From Euleptes europaea (Eukaryota > Chordata > Lepidosauria > Squamata > Sphaerodactylidae), in the NCBI RefSeq assembly GCF_029931775.1, contig NC_079323.1, positions 531,001 through 595,000 on the forward strand: a stretch of 64,000 bases of DNA, read 5' to 3'. The position numbers and the translations under genes were made by a program. Each line of letters begins with the position of its first letter. Position 1 is the first letter of the stretch. Shown here piece by piece: positions 47,766 through 60,189 of the stretch. A model generated the notes under the pieces. The model was given only the letters and a program-made list of their open reading frames with translations. It was not told the origin of the DNA and searched no databases.

Positions 47766-47879
47766 GCCCCACCCCCTCCATGGTGCACATCCCAGGTACT
47801 TCTCAAGCCCCCCCCCCCAACCTTCAGGAGCAATAGGGGTGGTGGTGTCAAGACCAGGAAGCGTTTTTTTTTTTGGGGG

Positions 47880-48815
47880 GGGTTGCGTTTACCGAAAAAT
47901 TCATGCCCATTATAATCTATGGGGAGTTTTTTCAAAGCTCCTTGGGGGGCATTTGTGCAGGCAGAGTCCCCAAATTTGCAGTGTAGCTGCAAGGGACTCC
48001 CTTTTCAGAGTTTGGTGAACTTTGGATCAGGGGGTCCAATTTTATGGGCCAGCAAAAGGGTTGCCCTTGTCCTCCAGGCATTTGTGAATGGAGCTGTCCA
48101 TTGGTTTTCAGGTTCAAAAGTTCAGCATTGCTGAGGACTGGTGGAAAGAACCGATTCCAGGCTGGCGCCTCAAAGTCTGGGGTTTGCCTTAGTTTCTGGG
48201 TCACTTTGCATGATGTCCATGCAAATGAGCTTCCAAACGGAGGAAAAAGGCTTAAATGCAAGAGAAATAAGGCACGGAAAACATGCCTTTTGGTGGCAAA
48301 TGTCATCCTGTGAGCAGTCCTTTATTGCGGTCATGAAAAATCTGATTCCAAGAGAATGGTGCGGGGAAATGATATCAGAGCCAGCCAAAGTCATGACCAA
48401 GACAGCTCATGTTAAGGAGATTGATCATCCACGTGGGTGAAGAAGTCTTCCTCAGAAGGCCCATGAGCTGCTGATGGAAACTAACCAGACAGGGTTCACC
48501 AGACAGGGGTGAGCCCCCGTCTTTTAAAGTGCAGAAAAGTTGGTCAGGCCAAGTTGGCTCCGATTACATGACCCCTACCTCACCAGTCAAAAAGAGAGAA
48601 AGAGAAAGGGTAGAAAGCACAGAGCCAATGCCTCTGAGCAAAGGTGAACAGCCAGACCTGAAAAACTGAATAGCTATTTTTCAGGAAACAACTATTCGGC
48701 TGTGGCTTTATCCTCAGGTTTTGGTATCCGGTAAACCCAAGTCCCAAAAATTACCGAAATGATTAATTTCAGGTTTATTTTCAAGTTTAGGTTTATCGAT
48801 ACGCACAACCCTAGT
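47880..48815. mobile_element. Foldback DNA element, second copy (decayed)
   Basis: Shares GGGGGGCATTTGTGCAGGCA and GCAGTGTAGCTGCAAGGGAC with 35560-35617, and the far end (CAGGTTTATTTTCAAGTTTAGG) with the T-rich outer end there. The middle is different. Confidence 0.55.
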
Positions 48816-49019
48816 CTGGGGCCATTTATGCCTGGCTGTTTCCTCCGACTACTTTGGGGCTTTGCTTTGATTATGCTTGCATTTTCCAACCATTGGAGGT
48901 CGTCTCGCTCTTCCTGTACACTTCTGTGCGTTTTCCCAACATTTTCTGGATGCTGGCTAAGCACAAATCCAGAAAACACGGGTGAAAAGCGCGGAAATGC
49001 ACGGGGAGATCGAAGCAAC

Positions 49020-49212
49020 CTCTGAAGAAGAAGAGTTGCTTTTTATATGCCGATTTTCTCTACTTTTTAAGGAGAATCAAACCACCTACAATCTCCTTCC
49101 CTTCCTCTTCCCACAACCTTGTGAGTTAGGTGAGGCTGAGAGAGCTCTAAGAGATCTGTGACTAGCCCAAGGTCAACCAGCAGGCTGCATGTGTAGGAGT
49201 GGGGAAACAAGC
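49020..49212 (-). repeat. tRNA-derived SINE, partial
   Basis: Minus-strand copy of the family at 7831-8137: the (CTT)n tail side and the body are present, the tRNA head is missing. Confidence 0.75.
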
Positions 49213-50746
49213 CCTGGGGCTTGTCCTGCCCCACACAACAGGGAGAGTAGCCCAGCACTTGCCATGCCCCCCCAGCAGGCGGCAGTACTGAGCTGCTTGT
49301 GGCTCTCCGTGGTTCCAGTGGAGCAAATGAGAGATGGGAGGATTTGAGCCTCAGGAGAGCCCTTGAGATCATGAGCCAAGCGTGCTTGCTGAGAAGCCCG
49401 GCTGAACCTGGCCTCTCCCCCGGGGCAAAGAGGAAAGCATAAATGCACCTGAGAGTGAAGCGCATCTCTGTGCAGAGGCAGGCAGGACTTGGCCTCAGGA
49501 CGGGCTGAACAGAAGTCACCTGTGCTGTAGCCAGGTAGGTTGGATAGCTTTGTACCAGTGGCTGCAGGGAGCTGAGATCCAAGCCAAGCTGAGGTCTTGA
49601 TGCAGCCCTCAAACCTTCTCAGGTTGGTCGCTCTCTTCCTCCTCCTTTCTCTGACCTGTTTCCCTGATGATTTTCTGAAGGTGGGAAGCGTGTCCTTTCC
49701 AATGTGTTTCACTGCCCAGCTCATTGCAGGATCAGAAAACATTCTTTGGAACACTAACCTAATGTTCCCTCTTCCAAAGAAAGCCCCAACCCCTCACTTT
49801 GACCCCCTGGCCCTGCAATCGAAGGTTCGTTTCCACCCCCAACCCAAGAGCAAGCCAAGTTGCTTCCGACTGCATCAGACTCTTGGTCCTTTCAGCGTGC
49901 TCTGACTGGCAGCCTCCCTCCCTGTCAGAGAGTCTTTTCCAGTCCTGGTACCAGGAAACGTTTGACCCAGAGATGCCAGGATCTGAATACATGATTCCAT
50001 TCACGGGTTCTATGACTGACCCACAGCTCCCCCCCCCCCACAGTTCAAGTCCCACTCCTCCATATTTGGATGGCTGCACACACTTTCTCTTTGCCTTTCT
50101 TTTGACAAGCTGCTCAGCCAGTTCTTTCCCCCTTCTCACACTGATCTTCTCCACCAGTCTTCCTTGTTATCCCAAAACTTTTATCCGGAGGCGCTGGCTT
50201 TCTTATAGCAAGGACTAAAGCCAGACGTGACTCTCTGGGTGTCTAGGGGTGGGCACGCGTGCCAAGCAGAACTAAGGGGCAGCCGGTCTGGTATCCTTCA
50301 TGCTACTGGAAGGGATGCTGGGAACCAGCAAGCGGTGGTCTGGCCTGGGCTTCGGTGCCTTGTTCTCCAGAAGAGAAAACATTGCATGTGGGAGTGCAAG
50401 GGGGGGGTACTGCCCTCCCCAGTGTCCTTGGCCTGCATGTCATCATCAGAGTGTGAGAAGGGAGGCCGGAGTCAGCATAGTAGGGTGGCAGGGCAGGGCT
50501 GGGGGCTGGGTGCTGGGGGGTTGGGGGAGGTGGCCAGAGTCCTTGGTGAAGCTGAATTCAGGCCAGTGACTCTACAGGGGCCTCAGAGGCTGACCCAGAG
50601 ATTGGCGCGAAAATAAAATATTTAGGCCGGGTGGCTGATTCTGCAAGCAGGGGACCTGAGCACAAAACTTGCATTCCTTGGAATGATTTTGTTGCAGATT
50701 TGCTTGGCAGCGGCTCGCCCAATCCAGCCCTCAGACGAACATCGCC
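49213..50746. other. Upstream flank of the OR51-like gene
   Basis: No supported gene. Olfactory receptors usually have one or more 5-prime non-coding exons in such a position; none can be fixed by eye. Confidence 0.45.
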
Positions 50747-51697
50747 ATGGCCACCAACCACTCAGTCTTCGGCCCTCCAGCTTTCCTCCTGACGGGCTTT
50801 CCTGGGCTGGAAAAATCCCACGCCTGGATTTCTGTCCCCATCTGCTCCATGTACTTTGTGTCCATCGCTGGGAACTGCACCATCCTCTTCATGATCTGGA
50901 CGGACCAAACCCTCCACGAGCCCATGTACTATTTCCTCTCCATGCTGGCGCTCTCGGACCTGGGCTTGTCTTCTGCCACCTTGCCCACCATGCTGAGCGT
51001 CCTTTGGTTCAACCACCGCCGGATCCACTTTGACGCCTGCCTGATCCAGATGTACTTCATCCACACCTTGTCCATCGCTGAGTCAGGCATTCTGCTGGCC
51101 ATGGCCTTTGATCGCCTGGTGGCCATCCGCAACCCACTGAGATACACGATGATCTTGACCAATGACACCGTCATCAAGATTGGGCTGGGGGTTGCCCTCC
51201 GGGCTGCCTTCCTTGTCTTCCCTGCCTCCTTCCTCTTAAAGAGACTGCAGTATCACAAAGAGAATGTCTTGTCGTATTCCTTCTGTGTTCATCAAGATAT
51301 CATGAAAGCTTCCTGCACAGACAGAAGAATCAACAGCATTTATGGCTTGCTGGTCATGCTCTCCTCCACAGCGGTGGATTCTCTGTTGCTTGTCCTCTCG
51401 TACATCATGATCCTGAAAACTGTCCTGGGTGTTGCTTCCAAGGAGGAACGTTTCAAGGCACTGAACACCTGCATCTCCCACATCTGTGCCGTCCTCACCT
51501 TCTACATCCCCATGCTTGGCCTCACTATGATCCATCGATACGGGAAGAGTGCTCCCCCCATCGCTTACATCCTCATAGCGAACATCTACCTGTTGGTGCC
51601 GCCTCTGATGAACCCGATCGTCTACAGCGTGAAGACGAAGCAGATCCGTGCACGGATACTCGGGAAGTTCCGGAAGATGACTGGGGCTTCACAATGA
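50747..51697 (+). CDS. OR51-like olfactory receptor, intact
   Basis: Single-exon frame of 316 residues with a good start context (GCCATGG). Seven membrane segments can be followed: GFPGLEKSHAW before TM1, GN in TM1, LHEPMYYFLSMLALSDLGLS through TM2, the CLIQMYFIHT part of TM3, MAFDRLVAIRNPLRY after it, the SYSFCVHQDIMKASC loop with conserved cysteines, KALNTCISHICAVL in TM6 and NPIVYSVKTKQIR at the end of TM7. The DRY motif reads DRL. Class I receptors act in the cilia of olfactory neurons through G-olf. It is one of two apparently functional receptors here. Confidence 0.93.
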   Translation: MATNHSVFGPPAFLLTGFPGLEKSHAWISVPICSMYFVSIAGNCTILFMIWTDQTLHEPMYYFLSMLALSDLGLSSATLPTMLSVLWFNHRRIHFDACLIQMYFIHTLSIAESGILLAMAFDRLVAIRNPLRYTMILTNDTVIKIGLGVALRAAFLVFPASFLLKRLQYHKENVLSYSFCVHQDIMKASCTDRRINSIYGLLVMLSSTAVDSLLLVLSYIMILKTVLGVASKEERFKALNTCISHICAVLTFYIPMLGLTMIHRYGKSAPPIAYILIANIYLLVPPLMNPIVYSVKTKQIRARILGKFRKMTGASQ

Positions 51698-53310
51698 CAG
51701 AATCTGAGCAATTAAAGTTGTGAGCTGGATGCGTTTTGTGAGATGCATTACAGTCATTGACCAGACTGGGGGCATTCTTGGAATCGAAATGTAGAAAGGT
51801 GGGGGAAATATTTCATACATAAATACTGACCAATGAGAAGGCGTAGAGAGGGAAAAGTTTCCTCTGAAACATCTCACGAAAGTGCCTGCAGATTGGGGAG
51901 GCTTCTCTGTTTCTAAACGCAAAGCTTGAAGGATTTGAGGCAACACAAGTATGAAAATTGCTTTGTCAGGGAGAGGCCAGCCAGATGAAAGTAAATCACA
52001 ACCTGTGGACATGTCTTTGGTGAAAAACAGAGTTGGGCTGGTATGGTGATGCTGCACGCAGGTCCCCTGCTCACCCTCTGCTGGAGGGCTTGTGCTCGTT
52101 CGGAATTGAGCTCACTGGTTTATCGCAGATGAGACGGGCCCATCAGTTTCCGAGCAGGAGAGCAGTAAGTAAAAGGAATGTGGAGTTCTGCCTGTCTATT
52201 TAGAATCAATATAAGACGCCACGCAGGCATAGCAGCAGCTATGATATTACTCCTCTTTTCTTGTTGAGTTTCCCAGTTGAATGAGAGTTCAGGCAGTTTT
52301 TAACTGTAATTCAACTCTGGTGCTTAGATCTACCTTCATTTTGGACACTGAGTTGTAACAGTTACATAAAAAAAATAGATTGATTGCTTTTTGATGGAGA
52401 TTTGAGAACTGAGATTGGGCTTCTTATCTTGCTATATCAGAAGTATCTCAGATGCACCTGCTGATTGGCTTATTTGTACTTATGTTACTTATCTCCTATT
52501 TAGTTATAAGCAATCAGATATCTAGGTATAAGCACATGATTGTAATAGATCAGATTTAGAGAAAGATATGATTGACATTTTTTCTATAAACATGCCCTCT
52601 TTTGACAAGCAAATCAGATTTCTCTGGCTGGAAGTCTCAGAAGAATAGGTGAGATCTCTAGGTGAGATTTTGGGTAACCTGGGCTTTATTTTTTGATAAT
52701 CCCTAAAAGCAATGAGAAAAAAGCTGAAGCCTGATTTGTTTTATAAAACTATTATTTGCTATGATATGATTAAGCAATGTGGAAACTTTGATAATTTTAG
52801 CATGTACTTCCACAGCAACTGTAGGGTTAACTTTTTCATGTCTGTAATTTTTTTTCTGCCTTGCTCAATATAAAAGAATATTTCCCTATCTCAATAAGAG
52901 ATAAATGTTTCTGCAGGTGTTCTGTCTGGTTTGCTGGTTAATAGTTCAGAGAACTGAACCTTATTCCCGACTGTTTTGTATTATCAGAGTTAAAGGTCAT
53001 AAATTACCTTTAATATGATAACTCTGCTGCTAATCACTTTTGCACAGGCAGAGACTTAAAATTGTTTAGTACAGATCCTCTTATAGGATGCGGGAGGGAA
53101 TCTCTTGTTGCTCTTGCTTCTGAGCAGTTCTTGTTCCACACTGATGGAAACTACAGCCAAGAAAGCAGGTTGGGAGCTTGAGGGTGTTTGTGGACTCAGC
53201 CTGGCTACTTGAAATGCTGGGAGCCCCGTCCATCAGCCACATCCGCTTTGCCAGCTTTGGCCCTTCTTGGACCCTCAGGTGTTCCGGCCATGCCCATCCA
53301 TATGGTTGTC
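51698..53310. other. AT-rich flank, no gene seen
   Basis: The part 52070-53060 is AT-rich, with a CAATATAAAAGAATA word near 52865, and could be an old LTR or DNA element, but no ends or duplication could be found. Confidence 0.4.
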
Positions 53311-53731
53311 AGATGAACACATGAAGCTGCCTTATACTGAATCAGAGCCTTGATCCATCAAAGTCAGTATTGTCTACTCAGACTGGCAGCAGCTCTCCAG
53401 GTTTTCAGGCGGAGGTCTTCCACATCACCTACCTGCCTAGTCCCTTTAACTAGAGGTGCCAGGGATTGAACCTGGGGCCTTCTGCATGCCAACCAGAGGC
53501 TTTACCACTGAGCCACGGCCCCAACACATGAAGCTTCCTCGCGCTGAATCAGACCTTTGGTCCATCAAAGTAAGTATTGTCTACTCAGACTGGCAGGAGC
53601 TCTCCAGTGTCTCCGGCAGAGGTCTTTCTCATCACCTACTTGCCTGGACCCTTTAACTGGAGATGCCAGGGATTGAACCTGGGACCTTCGGCATGCCAAG
53701 CAGATGCTCTACCACTGAGCCACAGGCCCTC
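53311..53731 (+). repeat. Two tandem copies of a tRNA-like SINE
   Basis: Two adjacent copies (53311-53522 and 53523-53731) each run from AACACATGAAGC to GAGCCAC, with the shared block GTATTGTCTACTCAGACTGG. Head-to-tail dimers are frequent in this kind of SINE. Confidence 0.8.
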
Positions 53732-55179
53732 CACTTGGGTGTGGCATTGCGCTGCCCTTGAAAACCACCCAGAAACGCCAGCTGATTCCTACTGCGGCAT
53801 CCTGATTATTTTCAGGGCCAGGCTGATGGGAACATATGCCCCCCCCCAACCTTAAGACACCTACCCTGGCTGCCACTTTGTTTCCGAGTTTGATTCATGG
53901 TTCTAGGTACGACCTTCAAGACTTCTGTGGCCTCGGACCCACAAGGACTCTCTCTGGGAATGTCCCCACGCATCAACGGCAGCCTTCGGGCTGCTACCTG
54001 CTGGCTGTCTCCCCCCCCCCCTACCCCAGGACAGTTTGCCTGGCATGAAGCAGGCCCCAATCCTTTCCCACTGCAATGAGATGGAGGTGAGGGAGAGGTC
54101 ATCTTTAGAAATGTTTAGGAGGTGGTGGAAGGCCATTTGGTTTGCCAGGACTTTTGTGGTATGTAGACTCACCCCCCATTTTATAGGCTTTAAGTGGTAA
54201 TGTTTTCACTGTGACTTATGAGCCACGAGGAAACGAGGGATGCAAATATTTAAACAAACAATAAATAGTTATTTTAAGCCCTGTTGTGTAGTAAATGTTT
54301 TTTTCCCTTGTGCAAAAGGGCTGGTATAAGGAACTCAGACCTTTATTAAAATATCAGCTCTCATGAGCCTCTTCTGCTGATGTCTTTTTTTCCCCTTTTC
54401 TGGGTGGGGGGGGCCGGTATGTGTTTGTGAGGGTACTGATGAAGATTTTGAGGGACCCACACATTCCCCTCCATCATTTATACCTGTTGATTCTCAAAGT
54501 GTTGAACATCCACCAGTTTTAACTCTTGAGATTCGTTATAATTGTCATTATTATTCGTTTAATTTAATAAAACATATAATCTGTAGTATGCAGACCCAAG
54601 GACAATACCCATTTACCAGAACTGGTTCACAGGACCCAACCCGTCAAGACAAGCTAATATGCTGTTCATCTGAAGATGCATTTATTGAACCGGTGATTCA
54701 CTAGGATGAATTTCACGCAATTACGTATCCAGTGGTTCTTGTGCACTAAAGTGAGCGCTTTCATGCCCTTTTCAAAGTGAATAATCATGCGACTGAAGAA
54801 GCTTGCTTTGAAATGGGATTTTACCAGATTCCCCTCTAGCGATTTGCTTTGCTGTTCGCTTTAAATGTCTGTTTGATATCTGATTAATGACTTCAGATTG
54901 CACATCTATGAGTGACCCTGTTTCTGCGTGCTTCACAAAATATATATAGATGCTTGCACTAATATATAGTTGTATCTAGATTCTTTAATTAAACATATAT
55001 GTTGTTGTTATAATTGGTATGTGGAATAGCACAATATTTTTACATAATTACTTTATGTTATAATTACACATTGTATGTCATGCTGTTATATCCATTTAGT
55101 CATTAGTGGCCTTGTTTTTCCAACCTGGAGGGTGGGAAAGCCCCCCCTCCTGGGTCAGATGTTGCAGTGCTCTTCTGAC
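53732..55179. other. Intergenic sequence, no gene seen
   Basis: Partly AT-rich (54180-55100), with no recognisable frame or element ends. Confidence 0.4.
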
Positions 55180-55405
55180 ATGTTTCGCTCATGGTTTAAT
55201 CTGGGGAACCGGGTTGGTTTCCCCCACTCCTACACATGAAGCCATCTGGCTGACCTTGAGCTAGTCACAGCTCTCTCAGCATCACCTACCTCACAGGGAG
55301 GGGAAAGGAAGGTGATTGTGAGCCTGTTTAATTCTTCCTTAAGTGGTAGAGAAAGTCGGCATATAAAAACCAACTCTTCTCCTTCTTCCTCTTCTTCTTT
55401 TCTTC
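55180..55405 (+). repeat. tRNA-derived SINE, partial
   Basis: Body and tail of the family at 7831-8137, ending in a CTTCTTC-rich tail; the head is missing. Confidence 0.7.
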
Positions 55406-55781
55406 CTTTCAAGCCTTCTCCCTTTGTGACTGAACATGACATTTTGTTTGGCCGCATAAAATAAACCTAAACTAATTTTTTCTTCACAAATGAGGAGTGC
55501 CTTTTTGAGGCTCATAGTTGTAGGGTTGAGCTGGATATAAACAGACAGGCCGGGTGCTGTTGGTGAAATGAGGATCTGGGACTCCTGGGTTCAAACCCCT
55601 GCTCAGCCAGGGAGCTCTGTGGGTGCCCTTGGGCCAGCCACACTCTCTCAGGGGAGAGAACCCACACGCACCCCCCCAAGGTCTTTGGCAGAAGGGCAGG
55701 ATAAAACGTACTTGATAGGTGGACATTGTGCAGTTTGCACCAAACAAGGCCACCAATAGCATTGTCTTGATGGGAAGGACC

Positions 55782-55985
55782 ATCAAGTCACAGCCAACTT
55801 ATGGCGATCCTGCAGGGTTTTCAAGACAAGAGACATCCCGAGGTGGTTGGCCAATGCCTGACTCTGCATAGTGACCCTGGACTTCCTTGGGGGTCTCCCA
55901 TCCAAGTACAAACCAGGGCCGACCCTGCTTAGCTTCTGAGACCTGATAAGACTGGGCCAGCCTGGGCCATCCAGGTCAGGACAAC
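55782..55985 (-). repeat. 5S rRNA-derived SINE
   Basis: On the minus strand 55892-55956 reads GAAGCTAAGCAGGGTCGGCC and GTACTTGGATGGGAGACC, the internal promoter part of 5S rRNA (box A, IE and box C). The remaining sequence is not 5S, so this is a SINE with a 5S-like promoter and not an rRNA gene. Such SINEs are known in squamates and fishes. Confidence 0.85.
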
Positions 55986-56496
55986 ATTGCCTTAGCCTAA
56001 ACCAAGAACTGCCCTGTGGCCATTTTTGCTGCTGTCTGGAAGCATCTGAGCACCCCATGGAGAGGATCGGGGAGGCGGGAGCGCCCCTCTGACCGTGCTG
56101 TTCTGGCCTGGAAAAGAAATCACCCACGTAACCTCGGAAGTGGCCTCAGGTAACTAACTTCACACACACTGTCAATGGCAGGCATTGGTTTAATTCTTGG
56201 CACCCGGCATGAATACATTTCTGGAAGTGTTTTTTTTTTTTTTTTAAATTCAGCATTCTACAAAATGTTCCACTTCCTAAAGCCCCTGTGTTGCCCCCTC
56301 TGGTTGTCCCGCCCCACTTGCCCCTCGGCCAGGGGCTTTGTCACCTCCCTTGTGCAAGACAGATTATTAAAACCTCCTGATGGCAATGGAGGAAGAGCCC
56401 CTTGAGGTCCCACACGGCCCCGCTGCTGAGTCCTCCTCTGGCCCAGCTCCAGGACCTGAATTGCTTTGCGCACATCTTGTGTATGTGGGGAAGGGC

Positions 56497-56708
56497 GGTA
56501 GGGTTGCCAGGTTCCTCTTCTCAACCAGCGGGAGATTTTGGGGGCGGAGCCTGAAGAGGGCGGGGTTTGGGGAGGGGAGGGACTTCAATGCCATAGAGTC
56601 CAATTGCCAAAGCGGCCATTTTTCTCCAGGTGATCTGATCTCTATCGGCTGGAGATCAGTTGAATTAGCAGGAGTTCTCCTGCTCCTACCTGGCAGTTGG
56701 CAACCTTA
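56497..56708. mobile_element. MITE with AGGGTTGCCA ends
   Basis: Begins TAGGGTTGCCAGG and ends AGTTGGCAACCTTAA, an imperfect inverted pair. The body carries GGGGGCGGAGCCTG and CCATAGAGTCCAATTGCC, shared with the copies in the inverted repeat. There is no coding capacity. Confidence 0.7.
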
Positions 56709-56747
56709 AGGGGCGGGCATCTGCCAACTCTCAGCTTTGTCCATCGT

Positions 56748-56957
56748 GTTGCCAACTCCAGGTTGGGAAATTCCTAGAGATGTGGGGGTGGAGCCTTTGA
56801 GAGGGTGGGGTTAGGGGAGAGTCATCAGCTGAGTATAACGCCATAGAGTCCACCCTCCCAAGCAGCCATTTTCTCCAGGGAAACTGGTCTCTGTTGTCTG
56901 GGGAGCAGTTGCAATTTCAGGGGATCTGCAGATCCCACCGGAAGGCTGACAATCCTA
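56748..56957. mobile_element. MITE, second copy
   Basis: A diverged copy of the same family (GTTGCCAACTCCAGGTTGGG at one end, AAGGCTGACAATCCT at the other, CCATAGAGTCCACC in the body), only about 40 bp from the previous one. Confidence 0.65.
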
Positions 56958-58340
56958 CAATAGCAGGCTAAACATGGGGAAATGTCTGACTCTGAAGGTT
57001 TGCAGAGGGGCAAGGCAACTGGCATCGGGGGGCAACAGAGGGCGGCAAGCCGGCTTGTCTGCCAAAGACTTCATCGTATTTATTTACAATCTGCTTTTCT
57101 CACTGAGACTCAAGGTGGATTATGCCAGGAACACCAACACAATCAACAGGATGAGACATCTCATCAGCAATGTGATAGGACTAGAATAACAGAAATGTGA
57201 AACAAAGCATGAAGATTAGACATCACGTATCACACAGTGCAGGAAAGGGTATTACAAAAGTAGGAACCCACACAGTGAGAGCAGGAGAATGCATGCAGCA
57301 AACAGATAATACACACTGAACACTGTGGTATAGGTCACAGTCCCATTCTCTTTATAAAAGCACTTGCGTGGCCCCTTTTGTTATTGTATTTTCTTTATAA
57401 CAATTGCTCACTGGAATAATTCTGTTTTACGACGTTAGATAAGTGGCAGGAGCCTAGGAGCCTTCCTGACCTCGCAAGGGAGGCCATTCCACAGGGCGGG
57501 GGCCACCACAGAGAAGGCATGTGGATGGGCATTTATTTCTTTAATTTTTCTGTCCCCACCGCTGCAAGTAGCAGTGGGAAGAAAAGGTTGCCCACTGAAG
57601 ACCTCCCGCCACGACAGGTGACCTGGGAGCTCTACACAAGGAGGACCTTCCCACCCAACCTCCAGCCTTACACAGATGCCGAATGTTTCAGCAAGGAGGC
57701 AAAAGAGGGTATTAAGTCAGTCTTGATGAAAGGAAGGAGGGAAAAGCTTAAAAGACGTGGTCAGAAAGGAACTCCTCCTGACAGAGAGGCTCCAGGGGAT
57801 GAGAATGCTGCTCTGGGGAACTTCTCCGAGATATAACAAATGCTCTTTTTGCCCAAAGACTGACTGTGCAGCCTCTTCCGCTTGGAGAATTGTACAACAG
57901 TCTTTTCTTTCTTTCTTTTTTTAAGCCTCCAGACTGTCCTTTCTGACTAATGCATCTAAACCCCATTTTCAAGGCTAGAAGATATATTAAAATATTCTAA
58001 TGATTTAATCAAAGAAGAAAAGGTGGCTGATCATCCCTAAGGGCAAAAGGAAATGATACTACAAAACCTAATCTTGATGACAGTCCCCAGTTCCGAAAAA
58101 GTGCCCAGAAAAAGGAAAATATTGAGTATGGAACAGAAGAGTATCTGCCGAACTAGAATTGGTCTGATCCGGTGGGGATTGTCTTATGTTCTGAGATAGA
58201 ATATGAAACACTTTCCTCATAATCCATAACATGACCTGTTTGTAATGGGGGGGGGGATTAGAAATTCATGTACTGTGTCGAGGTGAAGCACATCCCCTCC
58301 CGTTAAATGCTCCCATTTCCCCTTATTTTGAGATGAGAAC
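56958..58340. other. Intergenic sequence with a repeat relic
   Basis: 57065-57530 contains CAATCTGCTTTTCTCACTGAGACTC and AGGGAGGCCATTCCACAGGG, phrases found in dispersed reptile repeats. The rest is unassigned. Confidence 0.4.
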
Positions 58341-59306
58341 TCAGCACATCCTTCCAGCTGGCACTGACATGGGGCCCAGCCGTTCCCGAATCACTTTGGT
58401 CCTTGCTGCATAGACAATGGGGTTGAGCATGGGTGGGAGGAGCTGGTAGACATTGGCCAAGAGGATGAGGACGTGCCGCGGGATGCCATGGTCAAACCGA
58501 TGGGCAAAGAAAGAGAACAAGGCTGGGGTATAGAACAGAAGTATGATGCAGAGGTGAGAGCTGCAGGTGCCGATCGTCTTAAGGCGGGCATCCTGTGACG
58601 GGAGCCGGAAGACAGCTTTGAGGATAAGGATATAGGAGACAGTGATAAGCACAAGGTCTAGGACTGGAGACAAGAGGGTGGTCGCAAATCCGTACCAGAT
58701 GTTGATGGAGATGTCTGCACACGCCATCCGGGCGATGCCCATGTGCTCACAGTAGGAGTGGGGCATGACCCTATGCCCACAGTACGGGAGCCTTCTCAGG
58801 AGGAAGAGGGTGGGGAGCATCACGCAAAAACTCCTCACCAGAGCAGCCAGGCCAATCTTGGCAATCACCAGAGGTGTGAGGATAGCCGCATACCGCAGCG
58901 GGTCACAGATCGCAACATACCGATCAAAGGCCATGGCCAGCAAGATGGTGGATTCCGCAATGAAGCTGACGTGGGTGAAGAACATCTGGGCGAGGCAGGC
59001 AGTGTAGGAGATCTCCTTGGAATATGCCAGGAGGACACTGAGGGTTTTGGGGACCGTGGAGGTCGACAAGACCAGGTCGGCCACGGCCAGCATGGCCAAG
59101 AAGAGATACATGGGCTGGTGGAGGCTGCGCTCAGTCACAATGAGGACCAGTAGAGAAATGTTGCCCAGGAGCGCCAAGACGTACATCAGGCAGAAAGGGA
59201 TGGCCATCCAGGCATGATATTCCTCCATCCCTGGGATGCCCACCAGGATGAAGGATTCAGGGTAGGAGCTGCTTAGGTTAATGGAGCTTGTGGCGTCCTC
59301 ACGCAT
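58341..59306 (-). CDS. OR52-like olfactory receptor, intact
   Basis: Single exon, 321 residues, with an ATG in place. It shows FILVGIPGMEEYHAWMAIPF, GN in TM1, LHQPMYLFLAMLAVADL, LSTSTVPKTLSVL, MAFDRYVAICDPLRY (complete DRY block), PHSYCEHMGIARMAC in the large loop, KTIGTCSSHLCIILLFY in TM6 and NPIVYAARTKVIRERL at the end. It is a good reference for the 16-residue loss in the duplicated receptors of the inverted repeat. It is transcribed towards the OR51-like gene. Apparently functional. Confidence 0.94.
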   Translation of the reverse strand: MREDATSSINLSSSYPESFILVGIPGMEEYHAWMAIPFCLMYVLALLGNISLLVLIVTERSLHQPMYLFLAMLAVADLVLSTSTVPKTLSVLLAYSKEISYTACLAQMFFTHVSFIAESTILLAMAFDRYVAICDPLRYAAILTPLVIAKIGLAALVRSFCVMLPTLFLLRRLPYCGHRVMPHSYCEHMGIARMACADISINIWYGFATTLLSPVLDLVLITVSYILILKAVFRLPSQDARLKTIGTCSSHLCIILLFYTPALFSFFAHRFDHGIPRHVLILLANVYQLLPPMLNPIVYAARTKVIRERLGPMSVPAGRMC

Positions 59307-59796
59307 TTTGGGTTCTCCTTTCCTGTAGATCCCTTATTTGAAGAAGCAGAGGAGGGATTGTGGCCCCCTCATGTGGAGGTGGGAACCGGGTGGTTCCTGT
59401 GGAAGGGGAAAGGCAGCTGCAGGCAGGTGGGTGGCGGGCAGCAGGGTGGGGGTGGGGTCAGGCCCGGGTCTGTGCATTTGTGTCTCAGCTGGAAATGAAA
59501 AGCTTCTCTTTTGATCATCTTCAGCTAATTTGTTTCATTTCTGTAGCTGAATTTTGAAGGAACAGGTGGTTGGTTAGTAGCTTAATAATATCCTTGATAT
59601 TAAAGACCGACAAGATTTTTGGGGTCTGAGCTTTCAAGAATCAAATCTCCCTTCATCGGATCTCTGATGTAGGGAGCTCTGACTCTCAACAGCTCATACC
59701 CTGGAAATCGTGTTGGTCTTCAAGGTTCTGCTGGACTCAGATGTTTCTACAGAAGTCCAACATGGCTGCCCACCTGCAACTCTCCTTGATACTGAA

Positions 59797-60022
59797 CACA
59801 TGAAACCACACGAAGCAGCCTTCTACTGAATCAGACACCCCCCCCCCCGGTCCATCAAAGTCAGTATTGTCTACTCAGACTGGCAGCATCTCTCCAGGGT
59901 ATCAGGCAGGGGTCTTTCACATCATCTCCTTGCCTAGTCCCTTTAAATGGAGATGCCGGGGGTTGAACCTGGGACCTTCTGCATGCCAAGCAGAGGCTCT
60001 CCCATTGAGCCACAGCCCCTCC
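59797..60022 (+). repeat. tRNA-like SINE
   Basis: Same family as 53311-53731, nearly full length, with a run of C in place of part of the head and the GGTTGAACCTGGGACCTTCT box. Confidence 0.8.
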
Positions 60023-60189
60023 CCTATACTGAGATTAATACTGAGATGATCTGGTTTTGTGGATGTGTAATTGGACGATTTTCATTGTGAGCCACTTTGA
60101 TCCTGAGCTGGGGAAAAGAGGGTGATACATCTTATGAAAAAAAAATGAGTGGTAAGGAGTAGCCAGGAGGCTTAATTTACATTCTTCCA

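Noticed and set aside
52070-53060. AT-rich block with TATA-like words as an LTR or DNA element
   Set aside because: No matching ends, no duplication and no second copy in the window.
53311-53731. tRNA genes in the SINE heads
   Set aside because: The B-box-like words lie in decayed tRNA-like heads without a full cloverleaf.
55892-55956. 5S rRNA gene
   Set aside because: Only the internal promoter part matches; the 5-prime and 3-prime parts of 5S are missing, so it is a SINE.
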